Position numbers and translations under genes: made by a program. DNA of 64,000 nucleotides from Phycisphaerae bacterium (lineage in GTDB: Bacteria > Planctomycetota > Phycisphaerae > UBA1845 > UTPLA1): positions 186,001 through 250,000 of the forward strand of contig DATEMU010000005.1 of NCBI GenBank assembly GCA_035275405.1, in the 5' to 3' direction. Positions within the stretch are counted from its first letter, which is position 1. The number at the start of each line of letters is the position of its first letter. Of this stretch, positions 32,399 to 41,220 are shown in pieces. The notes beneath the pieces are model-generated. The model was not told where the DNA came from, made no database searches, and was given only the letters and a program-made list of their open reading frames with translations.

Positions 32399-35300
32399 AT
32401 GCCACGAATCGGTCTGTGTGTTGTTGTATTGTGTTTGTCCGTCCCGCCGGCTCTCGCCCAGCCTTTCGTCAACTGGGAAAACCCGCATGTCCACCCGCTG
32501 GACATCACCCCCGACGGCGACACGCTCCTCGCAGTGAACACCGCCGACAATCGCCTCGAAGTCTTCGACATCACCAGCGGCGCAGCCCTGCACCTCGGCG
32601 CGATCCCCGTCGGACTCGACCCGGTCAGCGTCCGCGCACGAACCAGCACCGAAGCCTGGGTCGTCAATCACATCTCCGACAGCATCAGCATCGTCGATCT
32701 CGCAACGATGCGCGTGGTATTCACGATCCGCACCGACGATGAGCCCGCAGACGTGGTGTTCGTTGGCTCGTCGCCCCAAAAAGCCTTCGTCTCCTGCTCG
32801 CAGGCCAACACCGTCGTCGTCTTCGATACCGCCGCCCCGGCCACGCGCCTCGCGACCCTCGCCATCGACGGCGAAGACCCGCGGTCCATGGCCGTCAACG
32901 TCGCGCGCGGAGAGGTCTATGTCGCCGTCTTCGAGTCGGGCAATCGCTCGACCATCCTCGGCGGCGGTCTCGCGATGGGGGGCACCGGCTTTCCGCCGAA
33001 CGTGGTCAACGATCCAGCCGGGCCCTACGGAGGCGTGAACCCACCGCCCAACGACGGCACGAACTTCAAGCCGCCGCAGCGCGCCGGCAACCCCGCCCCG
33101 CCCGGCGTCGGGCTCATCGTCAAGAAGAATGGCGCAGGGCTATGGATGGACGACAATGCCCACGACTGGACGTCGATGGTCAGTGGGGCCAATCACGCGC
33201 TCAGCGGCCGACCGGCGGACTGGGACCTGTTCGACCACGACATCGCCATCATCGACGCGACGACGCACGCACTCCGCTACGCCAACGGGCTGATGAACAT
33301 CGGCATGGCCCTGGCCGTCAACCCGGCGAACGAACAAATTACGCTCGTCGGGACGGATGCGACAAACGAGGTTCGCTTCGAACCGGTGCTGGAGGGCCGC
33401 TTCCTCCGCGTCAATCTCGCCCGCGTAACGCCCACCCCCGCGACGGTAGGAATCAGCGATCTGAATCAGCACCTGTCGTATGGCACGACGGTCCCGTTCG
33501 TCGCCATTCCGCAGGGCGAGCGCGACAAGTCACTCGGCGATCCGCGGGCCATCGTCTGGAACGCCGCGGGCACGCGCGGCTACGTCGCCGGCATGGGCTC
33601 GAACAACGTGGTCATCATCGACGCGGCGGGGACTCGACAGCCGCTCTTGAGCAATCCCCTCGATGTCACCATTGACGTCGCCGAGGGTCCGACCGGCCTG
33701 GCGCTCGATGAGACGCGCGGGCGTCTGTACGTCCTGAGCAAGTTCGCGGCGCGAGTGTCGGTCGTCGACACCGCAACGGAGACGGTCCTGACCGATGTGG
33801 GCTTCTACGACCCCTCGCCCATCGCGATCAAGATCGGCCGCAAGCATCTGTACGACACGCACCGCAACTCCGGCCTGGGGCAGATCGCCTGCGCGTCGTG
33901 CCACGTCGATGCGCGGAATGACCGGCTGGCCTGGGATCTTGGCAACCCCGACGGGACGGTCAAGACGTTCAACCAGAACTGCCCGCTGGGCGGCTGTCAG
34001 GACTGGCACCCCATGAAAGGACCGATGACGACGCAGACCCTGCAGGACATCATCGGAAGGGAGCCGCACCATTGGCGCGGCGATCGCAACGGCCTCGAAG
34101 AATTCGCCGGCGCCTTCACGGGCCTTCAAGGCGACGATCTACCCCTGCCATCCCCCGACATGCAGGAGTTCGAGAGCTTCCTGGCCACAATACATTTCCC
34201 GCCGAATCCGTCTCGCAACGCCGGTCGCTATCCGGTGACGCCGCTGGACAACGGCCTGCCCTCGAATCTGCCCCTGCCGGGCCACTTCACGACCGGCCGG
34301 TTCGCGCCCGCCGGTCAGCCGCTTCCGAATGGCAACGCGGTCACCGGCCTGACCGCGTATCGAACCGGCGGACTGGATACCGTGCAGTGCGTGACCTGCC
34401 ATACGCTGCCGACCGGCATGGGGCTTGACGGAGCATTCACCGGTTTCCCGCCAACGTTTCAACCGCTGCCCCCGGGTCCCAACGGCGAGCATCACTTGGC
34501 CCTGGTCTCGCAGGATGGCTCGACCAACGTGAGCATCAAGATCCCGCACCTCCGCAACATGCACGAGAAGGTCGGCTTCGAGATGACCCAGACTTCCAAC
34601 CGGTCCGGCTTCGGCTTCCTGCACGACGGCAGCGTCGATTCGCTGGCCCGCTTCCTCAACGAGCCGGTCTTCAACGTCACGTCGGACCAGCAGACCGCCG
34701 ACCTCGTGGCGTTCATGCTGTCGTTCGCCGGTTCCGACCTGCCGCAGGGCTCGCCGACGAATCCGCTGGAGCCGCCGGGCGTCGCCGGAAAGGACACGCA
34801 CGCCGCCGTCGGCTGGCAGACGACGCTGATCGACGACACCAGTCCCGCGCCGGGACAAATCCTGCTCATCAGTGACATGATCGGCCTGGCCAACACCAAC
34901 AAGGTCGGTCTCATCGTCAAGGGAGTGCAGGGCGGAATCGCCCGCGGCTATCGCTACAACGGCGGCGGCAATTTTCAGTCCGATCGCTTCGCGGAGACAA
35001 TCACAAGCGGGGCCTTACAGGCCGCGGCTGCGCCGGGCAGCGAGCTGACCTACACGATCGTCCCCAAGGGCTCCGAGACGCGGATCGGAATCGATCGCGA
35101 CGACGACGGCTTCTACGATCGCGAAGAGCTGGACGCGTGCAGCGACCCCGCCAATGCGGCCAGCGTGCCGGGCGATCCCAGCGTGGACATCGACAGCGAC
35201 GGCGACGAGGATTTCACCGATGTCGCCGCCTTCGTCGCCGTACTGCTCGGCTCGCCGCAGGATGTCAATCACACCCCGCGCTGCGATCTGAATTGCGACG

Positions 35301-35443
35301 GCGCCGAAAACGGCCTCGACATCCACCCCTTTGTCGACGCCTTCCTCACTCCCAGCCTCGCCCCGCTCACCCCACGCGTGGAGGAAACAGAGGCCGACAT
35401 AGCCCCCCGATCGACAGCCCCTGAATCGGTCTCCGGCCATTGA
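32399..35443 (+). CDS. secreted beta-propeller/cytochrome c-like protein with dockerin-like tail
   Basis: 1014 residues. Signal peptide (1-20, ending ALAQ). About 30-490 is a YVTN-type propeller (repeats such as NRLEVFDITSGAALHLGAIPVG and RVSVVDTATETVLTDV). A cytochrome-peroxidase-like region has two heme motifs, CASCH at 498-502 and CVTCH at 664-668, and distal-Met candidates. The end has paired EF-hand units (DIDSDGDEDFTDVAAFVAVL, CDLNCDGAENGLDIHPFVDAF), then a 28-residue tail shared with the unrelated protein at 37668-38369. Probably an exported redox or surface protein; it fits no standard named enzyme. Free-standing, own promoter. Confidence 0.82.
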   Translation: MPRIGLCVVVLCLSVPPALAQPFVNWENPHVHPLDITPDGDTLLAVNTADNRLEVFDITSGAALHLGAIPVGLDPVSVRARTSTEAWVVNHISDSISIVDLATMRVVFTIRTDDEPADVVFVGSSPQKAFVSCSQANTVVVFDTAAPATRLATLAIDGEDPRSMAVNVARGEVYVAVFESGNRSTILGGGLAMGGTGFPPNVVNDPAGPYGGVNPPPNDGTNFKPPQRAGNPAPPGVGLIVKKNGAGLWMDDNAHDWTSMVSGANHALSGRPADWDLFDHDIAIIDATTHALRYANGLMNIGMALAVNPANEQITLVGTDATNEVRFEPVLEGRFLRVNLARVTPTPATVGISDLNQHLSYGTTVPFVAIPQGERDKSLGDPRAIVWNAAGTRGYVAGMGSNNVVIIDAAGTRQPLLSNPLDVTIDVAEGPTGLALDETRGRLYVLSKFAARVSVVDTATETVLTDVGFYDPSPIAIKIGRKHLYDTHRNSGLGQIACASCHVDARNDRLAWDLGNPDGTVKTFNQNCPLGGCQDWHPMKGPMTTQTLQDIIGREPHHWRGDRNGLEEFAGAFTGLQGDDLPLPSPDMQEFESFLATIHFPPNPSRNAGRYPVTPLDNGLPSNLPLPGHFTTGRFAPAGQPLPNGNAVTGLTAYRTGGLDTVQCVTCHTLPTGMGLDGAFTGFPPTFQPLPPGPNGEHHLALVSQDGSTNVSIKIPHLRNMHEKVGFEMTQTSNRSGFGFLHDGSVDSLARFLNEPVFNVTSDQQTADLVAFMLSFAGSDLPQGSPTNPLEPPGVAGKDTHAAVGWQTTLIDDTSPAPGQILLISDMIGLANTNKVGLIVKGVQGGIARGYRYNGGGNFQSDRFAETITSGALQAAAAPGSELTYTIVPKGSETRIGIDRDDDGFYDREELDACSDPANAASVPGDPSVDIDSDGDEDFTDVAAFVAVLLGSPQDVNHTPRCDLNCDGAENGLDIHPFVDAFLTPSLAPLTPRVEETEADIAPRSTAPESVSGH

Positions 35444-35505
35444 AATAATGTGGGATTCGATCTCGGTCCAAATGTATAGAAGACGCGTTGCCGACAGCAA
35501 ATCTA

Positions 35506-36837
35506 TTATCGAACGTAACGCTGTTTCGGAACAGTCAACCAACCAAGCAACAACAAGACCGCGCCGAAAGGCTCTGGCGTAAACTTGACCAGAAAAACAT
35601 CGTCATCCAAATTGTTACCTGCGTCGGGTCCAAACAGACTCTTGGACGTGCTGCCGGTCAAATAAACACTTCCTGAACCATCAACCGCTATACCCTTTCC
35701 TTCATCCCAGCCATCGGTCCCGAGCTGTATCGTCCAACTTGGACTGCCCTCTGAATTCCACTTTGTCATGAACATGTCCAAGGTGCCTTGGTTCACTGAA
35801 CTTAGGTCTCCATACGTCCACCCCGTGACAAAAACGGATCCAGTTGTGTTATCAACGGCTAAATCGTAGGCATCGTCGCTCAAAGTTGATCCGAAAAGTC
35901 TAGTCCAAAGGCCCGAGCCATTTGCGTCATATTTCGCCAAAAAAGTATCGGCAAAGCCGCTGCCAGTTTGCCCATCTAAATCGCCGTCAGCGTGTCCAGT
36001 CAAATACACATTGCCGCTGTTATTAACACTCACTGCGGTCGCGCCCTCTGTTGCCGGGGATCCCAATAACGTCACCCACTGTCTGGTTCCTGAGTTGTCA
36101 TATTTCGCAAGGAAGGCGTCGCGACCCCCGTTGTTTTGCGTTCCTCCTAAGCTGCCGTCCGTAAAGCCCGCGACGTAAGCGTTACCGAATGCATCAACTG
36201 CGATGCTTTGTGCTTCCTCGTCGGAGGCTGTTCCAAGGAGGCGACCCCATTGAAAGACTCCGTCCGAATCAAGCTTCCGCACAAATGCATCTTTCTCGCC
36301 AGAATTAGTCTGCCCGTCCAAATCCCCAGACGTGTAGCCGGCCAAATAAAGGCTCCCTCCCGGATCGACCGAAAGACTGAGGGCCTGATCATGCGCTGAA
36401 GTGCCAAACTGATTTATCCAAATCGTTGAACCGGTCGTATCGAATTTGGTTACGAATGCTCCGAAGTCGCCATTGCCACCGGGAAGTCGCGTTCTGCCCG
36501 CCACGATCGCATTGCCAGCCTGATCTATCGCTACATCCAGACCTGACTCGCCGTTTGAAGTACCGATCAGACGCGTCCAAAGCACCGAGCCAGCGGCATT
36601 GAACTTCGCCAGGAACGCATCTGTGCCACCGGCAGACGGCTGACCATTTAGATTTCCGTTCGTATTACCAGTTACGAAGATATTTCCCCATGGATCAGTA
36701 GCTACGGCGTTCCCGGCTTCATAAGCGTTGGTTCCAAATTGTCTGGCCCATTCAATACTGTATGGCTCCTCGGCTAGCGCCACAGGATTGCCACCAAAGC
36801 TCGCTAGAACAGCTGCAAGAATGTTGATGTTTTTCAT
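35506..36837 (-). CDS. SBBP-repeat beta-propeller, PEP-CTERM anchored
   Basis: 443 residues from ATG 36837 (AGGAGA 6 bases upstream; the frame to 36948 is longer but lacks a site). Signal peptide about 1-22. Seven or so SBBP repeats of about 55 residues, each with GN.YVAGFTDG/DAFLAKYD...W.RLLGT. It ends TPEPFGAVLLLLGW with a helix and an Arg/Lys end, a PEP-CTERM-type sorting signal. A paralogue lies at 39628-40941. Likely surface-attached; ligand unknown. Confidence 0.85.
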   Translation of the reverse strand: MKNINILAAVLASFGGNPVALAEEPYSIEWARQFGTNAYEAGNAVATDPWGNIFVTGNTNGNLNGQPSAGGTDAFLAKFNAAGSVLWTRLIGTSNGESGLDVAIDQAGNAIVAGRTRLPGGNGDFGAFVTKFDTTGSTIWINQFGTSAHDQALSLSVDPGGSLYLAGYTSGDLDGQTNSGEKDAFVRKLDSDGVFQWGRLLGTASDEEAQSIAVDAFGNAYVAGFTDGSLGGTQNNGGRDAFLAKYDNSGTRQWVTLLGSPATEGATAVSVNNSGNVYLTGHADGDLDGQTGSGFADTFLAKYDANGSGLWTRLFGSTLSDDAYDLAVDNTTGSVFVTGWTYGDLSSVNQGTLDMFMTKWNSEGSPSWTIQLGTDGWDEGKGIAVDGSGSVYLTGSTSKSLFGPDAGNNLDDDVFLVKFTPEPFGAVLLLLGWLTVPKQRYVR

Positions 36838-37667
36838 GTTGTCTCCTCCGAAAGGGTCGCGAACGCGCCAACGCTGATACCTGCGAAAACCCAATGGCTG
36901 GCGAGATGGGGCGCCAGAAGGAGTGTATGGAACCGGAATCATGTCCAATCGGTACCAATGCCGTGACGAACAATCTCATTTTATCACCAAGCCAAGTGTC
37001 CGACCACGTATAACCGACCACACCCCTCTGCTTTGGCTGACACATCGTTGACTCCCCCTTAGATTCGGGCCACCATACCGTCATCCCACGTCGCGAGGTG
37101 TGAGTCTAATCCGCGAGGAGTGCTTAAGCCCTTAAACGCCACTGATTGCGGTTCAGGGCAAATCATCCATTCCCATTTTCCGTCGCTCTTGGCGACGACA
37201 AGAACCACTCCCCCCTCGTCGACAAGCTCCCTGCCGTTTTCCGCCGCTCGAGTCGCCGACGGCCTCTACATGCCATCCGCGTCGGCCCCCGCGCGCCCGA
37301 TCGGCCCGCGGACCGGCCTCGAGAATAGTCCCAGCAATTTGCATGCTAGCCAAGACGAGGGTCTGGGTGCCTGCAATGGAAGTCTCGTTCCAATCGCGAC
37401 TTGCGACGCCGAAATCCACCCGTCGCCCACTACAACTAATCACTGGCCACGAACCACGGTTATTGAGGGAGCGCTGGGCAAGAGTATGGGTTGAGGACAA
37501 AAAAAGAAGCGGTGAAGCCGCGCTCCGGTCGCTGGCCGCTGACTATTGATCACTGGCTGCCGGCGCCGCGCCGATTCCGCGCTGAGTTCGAAAGGTCGCC
37601 CGCGAGCCGTTTTTTCGCTATCTTTCACTATCTTTCGGGCAAATCGCTCTCTGGGAGGATCGAACCA
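36838..37667. other. 830-bp intergenic region with repeat remnants
   Basis: No intact gene. It contains a stretch (37044-37122) similar to the upstream region of the second SBBP gene (41056-41146), a copy of the FG-GAP gene's 3' end (37250-37303), and two degenerate 7-bp periodic runs (37427-37461 and 37532-37559). The 5' side must carry the minus-strand SBBP promoter. Confidence 0.55.
37250..37303 (-). pseudogene. remnant of an FG-GAP gene 3' end
   Basis: On the minus strand it encodes GADADGM then a stop, matching GADAEADGM-stop of the FG-GAP protein. In the first 36 bases only about four differ from 38409-38444. It is a direct copy lying on the other side of the DUF3486 gene. Confidence 0.5.
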
Positions 37668-38369
37668 ATGGCCACGCCTCAGAAAACGCATGAAAACAAC
37701 AAGTCTTCCGTCTTCGAAAAAATCCCCCCGGATGTCCGCCGCCAGCTCGACCTCGCCATCATCCATCGCACCCCGCCCACCTTCCAAAGTGTCTGGATGC
37801 AGTTCGAACTCGCCCAATACGGCGTCTCCTTCTCCGCCCTCTACCGCTACGCCCGTCGCCTCCGCGACCGCGTCAACCTCGCCGAGGCCGCTGACCTTGT
37901 CGCCGAGAATGACGGCGACACCCACGAGACCATTCAGAAACTCCTCTCCCGCCGCCTCCTCGAACTCCTCCTCAACACCGGTGGCGCCGATTGCACGAAA
38001 GAAATCGCCGCCCTTACCTCCGCGCATCGCCGGGGCGCCAAGACCGCCGTCGACCTCCGCCGCGTAGCCCTCGATGAGTGCCGGCGCGTCGAAGATGCCC
38101 GCGTCGTCCGCGAGCGCCTCGACCTCGACCGCGACCACTTCCGCCTCAAGCGAGAGGCCCTGGAGTGGATGCAAAAACTCCGCACCCGCCCGGACGCGGC
38201 CCAGCCCCTCCGTCTCGCTTGCTCCGAAGATTCGCAGGACTCCGCCAACGATCCTGCTCGCGCATCCGCTCGCTCCCCCAGCCCGCCGCCGCTCATGCCG
38301 CGCGCGGAGGATGTGGAGGCCGACGTAGCGCCCCGATCGACGGACCTTGAACCTCTCTCAGGAGATTAG
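37668..38369 (+). CDS. DUF3486 (phage Mu gp27-like) protein
   Basis: 233 residues from ATG 37668, with GGGAGG about 8 bases upstream. Residues about 18-66 (KIPPDVRRQLDLAIIHR, then FELAQYGVSFSALYRYARRLR) fit the DUF3486/Mu gp27 helix-turn-helix pattern. The rest is helical and charged, ending in a Ser/Pro-rich region and the tail EADVAPRSTDLEPLSG, almost the same as the end of the 32399-35443 protein. No other phage gene is near. Mu gp27 belongs to the packaging block, but its role here is unknown. Imperfect direct repeats (37250-37303, 38409-38462) flank it. Confidence 0.65.
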   Translation: MATPQKTHENNKSSVFEKIPPDVRRQLDLAIIHRTPPTFQSVWMQFELAQYGVSFSALYRYARRLRDRVNLAEAADLVAENDGDTHETIQKLLSRRLLELLLNTGGADCTKEIAALTSAHRRGAKTAVDLRRVALDECRRVEDARVVRERLDLDRDHFRLKREALEWMQKLRTRPDAAQPLRLACSEDSQDSANDPARASARSPSPPPLMPRAEDVEADVAPRSTDLEPLSGD

Positions 38370-38424
38370 CAAGTGTTGCTTTGAGCCGGTGTGCACGTCA
38401 CGCGGCCTGAGTCACCGAAGGCCT

Positions 38425-39486
38425 TTACATGCCATCCGCCTCGGCATCCGCGCCCACGATCACGTCCGCCCGGCCGTCACCGTTCACATCCCCGGCGGCC
38501 ACGAACACGCCCCCGGCGAACATCGGATCGAACGCGAAGAAGTCCTGCAGGATCATCTGATCGGTCCCTCCGAAGACCCGCACATGCCCGCCGGTCCCGC
38601 CCGCTCCCGCGCCCACGACGATGTCGGCAGTGCCATCGCCGTTCACGTCCCCCGCCGCGACGCGCACGCCCCCGCCAAACGCCGTGTCAAAGGCGAAAAA
38701 GCTCGTCAGTAGGCTGCCCCTCAGACCGTCGAAGACCTTGACCTGCGGTCCGCCCCCGGCATCCGCGCCCACGATCAGGTCCGCCCCCCCGTCCCCGTTC
38801 AGATCGCCCGCGGCCACGAACACGCCGCCGGTAAAACTCTGCCCGAATGCGAAAAAGCTGTGCAGGATGGCCAGATCCGATCCGGCGAAGACCCTCACGT
38901 GCGGCCCGGCGCCGGGCCCCGCGCCGGTGATGATGTCCGCCATCCCATCGTCGTCGACATCCCCCGCCGCGACGCGAACGCCGCCAACAAAACTAGGCGC
39001 GAAGGCGAAGAAGCTGGCCAGCAGGCTGCCATTCGCTCCATCAAAGACCTTTACGTGCGGCCCGCCGCCGGCGCCCGCTCCCGTGATGATGTCGGCTCGG
39101 CCGTCGCCGTTCACATCGCCTGCCGCGACATAGACGCCTCCGCCGAACTCCGGCCCGTAGGCATTGAAGCTATGGAGGAGGGATTGGTCCACGCCGCTGA
39201 ACACCTTGACGTGCGGCCCCGCGCCCGGGCCCGCGGCGACGATGATGTCCACTGTGCCATCGCCATTCACATCCCCCGCGGCGACGCGGACGCCTCCCCG
39301 GAATGAACTGTCGAAGGCCAGAAAGCTCATGTGGGTCTGCTCAGTCATCGAGTCGATGACCCGCACCAGCGGCCCTACTCCTTCGTCCATGTCGTCCGGT
39401 GGCGGAGGCACCGGGGGTGTTTCGCAGCCGATGAGAGTGACGAGGGCCAGGGCGGCAACGATCGAACAGCGATTCAAAACGAACAT
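38425..39486 (-). CDS. FG-GAP/VCBS-repeat lipoprotein
   Basis: 353 residues. Lipoprotein signal with LIGCE at about 17-21, a Pro/Asp-rich linker, then six repeats of about 52 residues built on F.GGV.VAAGDVNGDG.ADII.GAG.G.GPHVKVF. Each has a calcium-loop-like DVNGDG. The last repeat breaks off after GADAEADGM, so the protein looks truncated. GGAG lies 6 bases before the ATG. Probably an outer-surface calcium-binding propeller; partner unknown. Confidence 0.85.
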   Translation of the reverse strand: MFVLNRCSIVAALALVTLIGCETPPVPPPPDDMDEGVGPLVRVIDSMTEQTHMSFLAFDSSFRGGVRVAAGDVNGDGTVDIIVAAGPGAGPHVKVFSGVDQSLLHSFNAYGPEFGGGVYVAAGDVNGDGRADIITGAGAGGGPHVKVFDGANGSLLASFFAFAPSFVGGVRVAAGDVDDDGMADIITGAGPGAGPHVRVFAGSDLAILHSFFAFGQSFTGGVFVAAGDLNGDGGADLIVGADAGGGPQVKVFDGLRGSLLTSFFAFDTAFGGGVRVAAGDVNGDGTADIVVGAGAGGTGGHVRVFGGTDQMILQDFFAFDPMFAGGVFVAAGDVNGDGRADVIVGADAEADGM

Positions 39487-39627
39487 GATTGTCTCCAGCA
39501 GAGCCCCCCAAGTTGCGAGGCAATCAGTCTAACGAGACGCGCTCGGCGCCTCAAGCCGCGTCACGAAAGCCTTGAACAACATGTCGCTGGTTTGACAGGG
39601 GAAAAACCTGAAATCGAGGACAGGTGC

Positions 39628-40941
39628 TTAACGACGGCGACGATGTAGCATCGCCAGGCCGACGATCATGAGGAAGGCTGCGGGTTCGGGGGTGTACTTA
39701 ATTAGTATAGCGTCGGAATTACCTGCGCTTGGACCAAAAAGGCTGCCAGAACTGTAGCCTGTTGCATAAACGCGGCCGAAAGGATCAGTGGTGAGGCCCA
39801 TTCCCAGGTCAGCGCTGTTTGTCCCCAATTGCTGCGTCCACAGTGGAACGCCCGAGGGGTCCCATTTGGTGAGGAAATAGTCGTAGTCGCCCTGATTTGG
39901 GCCTCCAAGGCTGCCCCTTGTTTCTCCTGTCACAAAGACGGCGCCGGATATGTCGTCGATCGCGAGACCGTACGCCTGATCTATGTTTGAGGTGCCCAAA
40001 AGGCGTGTCCAGAGCCGCGATCCGGCGCTGTTATATTTGACGAGGACGACGTCGCTGCTACCGTGGCTCGGCTGTCCGTCGAAGAAGGCGGCAGTGGTAT
40101 GACCGGTAAGATAGATGTTGCCGGAGGCGTCCGCCTTCACGGATGTTGCAACGTCACAGCTTGAAGAGCCAAGGAAGTTCGTCCATTGCGAATTACCCGA
40201 AGAGTCATATTTTGCGAGGTACATGTCACATGATCCGAGGCCTGCGTTGGTAATGCCCGTGAAATAGCTGTTGCCGCTGGGATCGACCGACACGCTTACT
40301 GAGTCGTCGTGCACGTTCGTCCCAAAAAGCCGGGTCCATTGGAAATTACCGTTTGAATCGAACTTGCGGAGAAATGCGTCGGTGTCGCCGGAGTTGAACT
40401 GCCCGTCCAAGTTGCCGCGGGTGTAACCCGACACATAGACGTTGCCCGTGCTGTCGAGCGACAGGCCTTCGGCGCTGTCGGCTGCCGACGTGCCGAATTG
40501 CCTTGTCCAGAGCGTTGTTCCATTCGGATCAATCTTGCGAACAAAGCCGTCCTCCCCGCCGGCGAGGCCGGCGAGGTTTCCCGTCGTTCGTCCTGCGACG
40601 AAGGCGTTCCCTGCCGCATCAACCCTGACTTCATGGCCCCTGTCTTCGCTCGATGTTCCGATCAAGCGCGTCCAAAGGAGCGATCCGGATGAATCGTGCT
40701 TTGTCAAATAGGCATCGTAGGTTCCGGATCCGCTGTTAGGCTGACCGTTCAGATTGCCCGAGGAATATCCGGTGGCAAAAACATTACCCGAAAGGTCGAC
40801 TGCGACGTCGAGTCCGAACTCGGTAAAGTTCGTCCCAAACTGTCGCGACCAATCGATGCTGTAGGGCGTGCCGGCGGTCGCGGCCTTCTCGCAAAGTGTC
40901 AATGCGAATGCAACCAGTGCAATAGAGATGGAGTTACGCAT
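39628..40941 (-). CDS. SBBP-repeat beta-propeller, PEP-CTERM anchored (paralogue)
   Basis: 437 residues from ATG 40941 (AGGAG upstream). Same design as the 35506-36837 protein: signal peptide, YSIDWSRQFGTN start, repeats with GN.YVSGYTRGNLDGQFNSGDTDAFLRKFDSNG, and a KYTPEPAAFLMIVGLAMLHRRRR end, a clear PEP-CTERM. The two genes also share upstream sequence, so a locus duplication with the FG-GAP and DUF3486 genes between them is likely. Confidence 0.87.
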   Translation of the reverse strand: MRNSISIALVAFALTLCEKAATAGTPYSIDWSRQFGTNFTEFGLDVAVDLSGNVFATGYSSGNLNGQPNSGSGTYDAYLTKHDSSGSLLWTRLIGTSSEDRGHEVRVDAAGNAFVAGRTTGNLAGLAGGEDGFVRKIDPNGTTLWTRQFGTSAADSAEGLSLDSTGNVYVSGYTRGNLDGQFNSGDTDAFLRKFDSNGNFQWTRLFGTNVHDDSVSVSVDPSGNSYFTGITNAGLGSCDMYLAKYDSSGNSQWTNFLGSSSCDVATSVKADASGNIYLTGHTTAAFFDGQPSHGSSDVVLVKYNSAGSRLWTRLLGTSNIDQAYGLAIDDISGAVFVTGETRGSLGGPNQGDYDYFLTKWDPSGVPLWTQQLGTNSADLGMGLTTDPFGRVYATGYSSGSLFGPSAGNSDAILIKYTPEPAAFLMIVGLAMLHRRRR

Positions 40942-41220
40942 GGCCTCTACTCCTCTCCTCAGATCCGTCAGCGGATCCGCGCTGAAGAACCACACCGAAA
41001 CTGCCGTCATTGTAACTAAATCGCGTAGGAGAGATCAAGCCTTGGCCGGGGTTAAATCGTTGACAATGAGGGTTTTAGCGGTTAAGTAATGCCCCAACGC
41101 ACGATCATCCCACGCCAGAGGGCGTGAGCCTGATCCAACGACGAGTATCGGCCCCCCAGAGCGACCGCACCGTACGGCGGCGGGGCGATCTTTCACACTT
41201 TTTCTGAGGAATCTACGCAC
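40942..41220. other. intergenic, divergent promoters
   Basis: Carries the copy (41056-41146) of the SBBP upstream stretch, including a small hairpin ACGCC/GGCGT around AGAG at about 41112-41125. No gene. The right side leads to the GTG of ppdK. Confidence 0.5.

Noticed and set aside
37120-37494. 124-codon frame in the 830-bp gap
   Set aside because: It crosses the FG-GAP remnant and periodic repeats and shows no protein-like conservation.
37491-37667. 59-residue extension of the DUF3486 protein
   Set aside because: Low-complexity, overlaps a 7-bp periodic run, and GGGAGG marks ATG 37668 instead.
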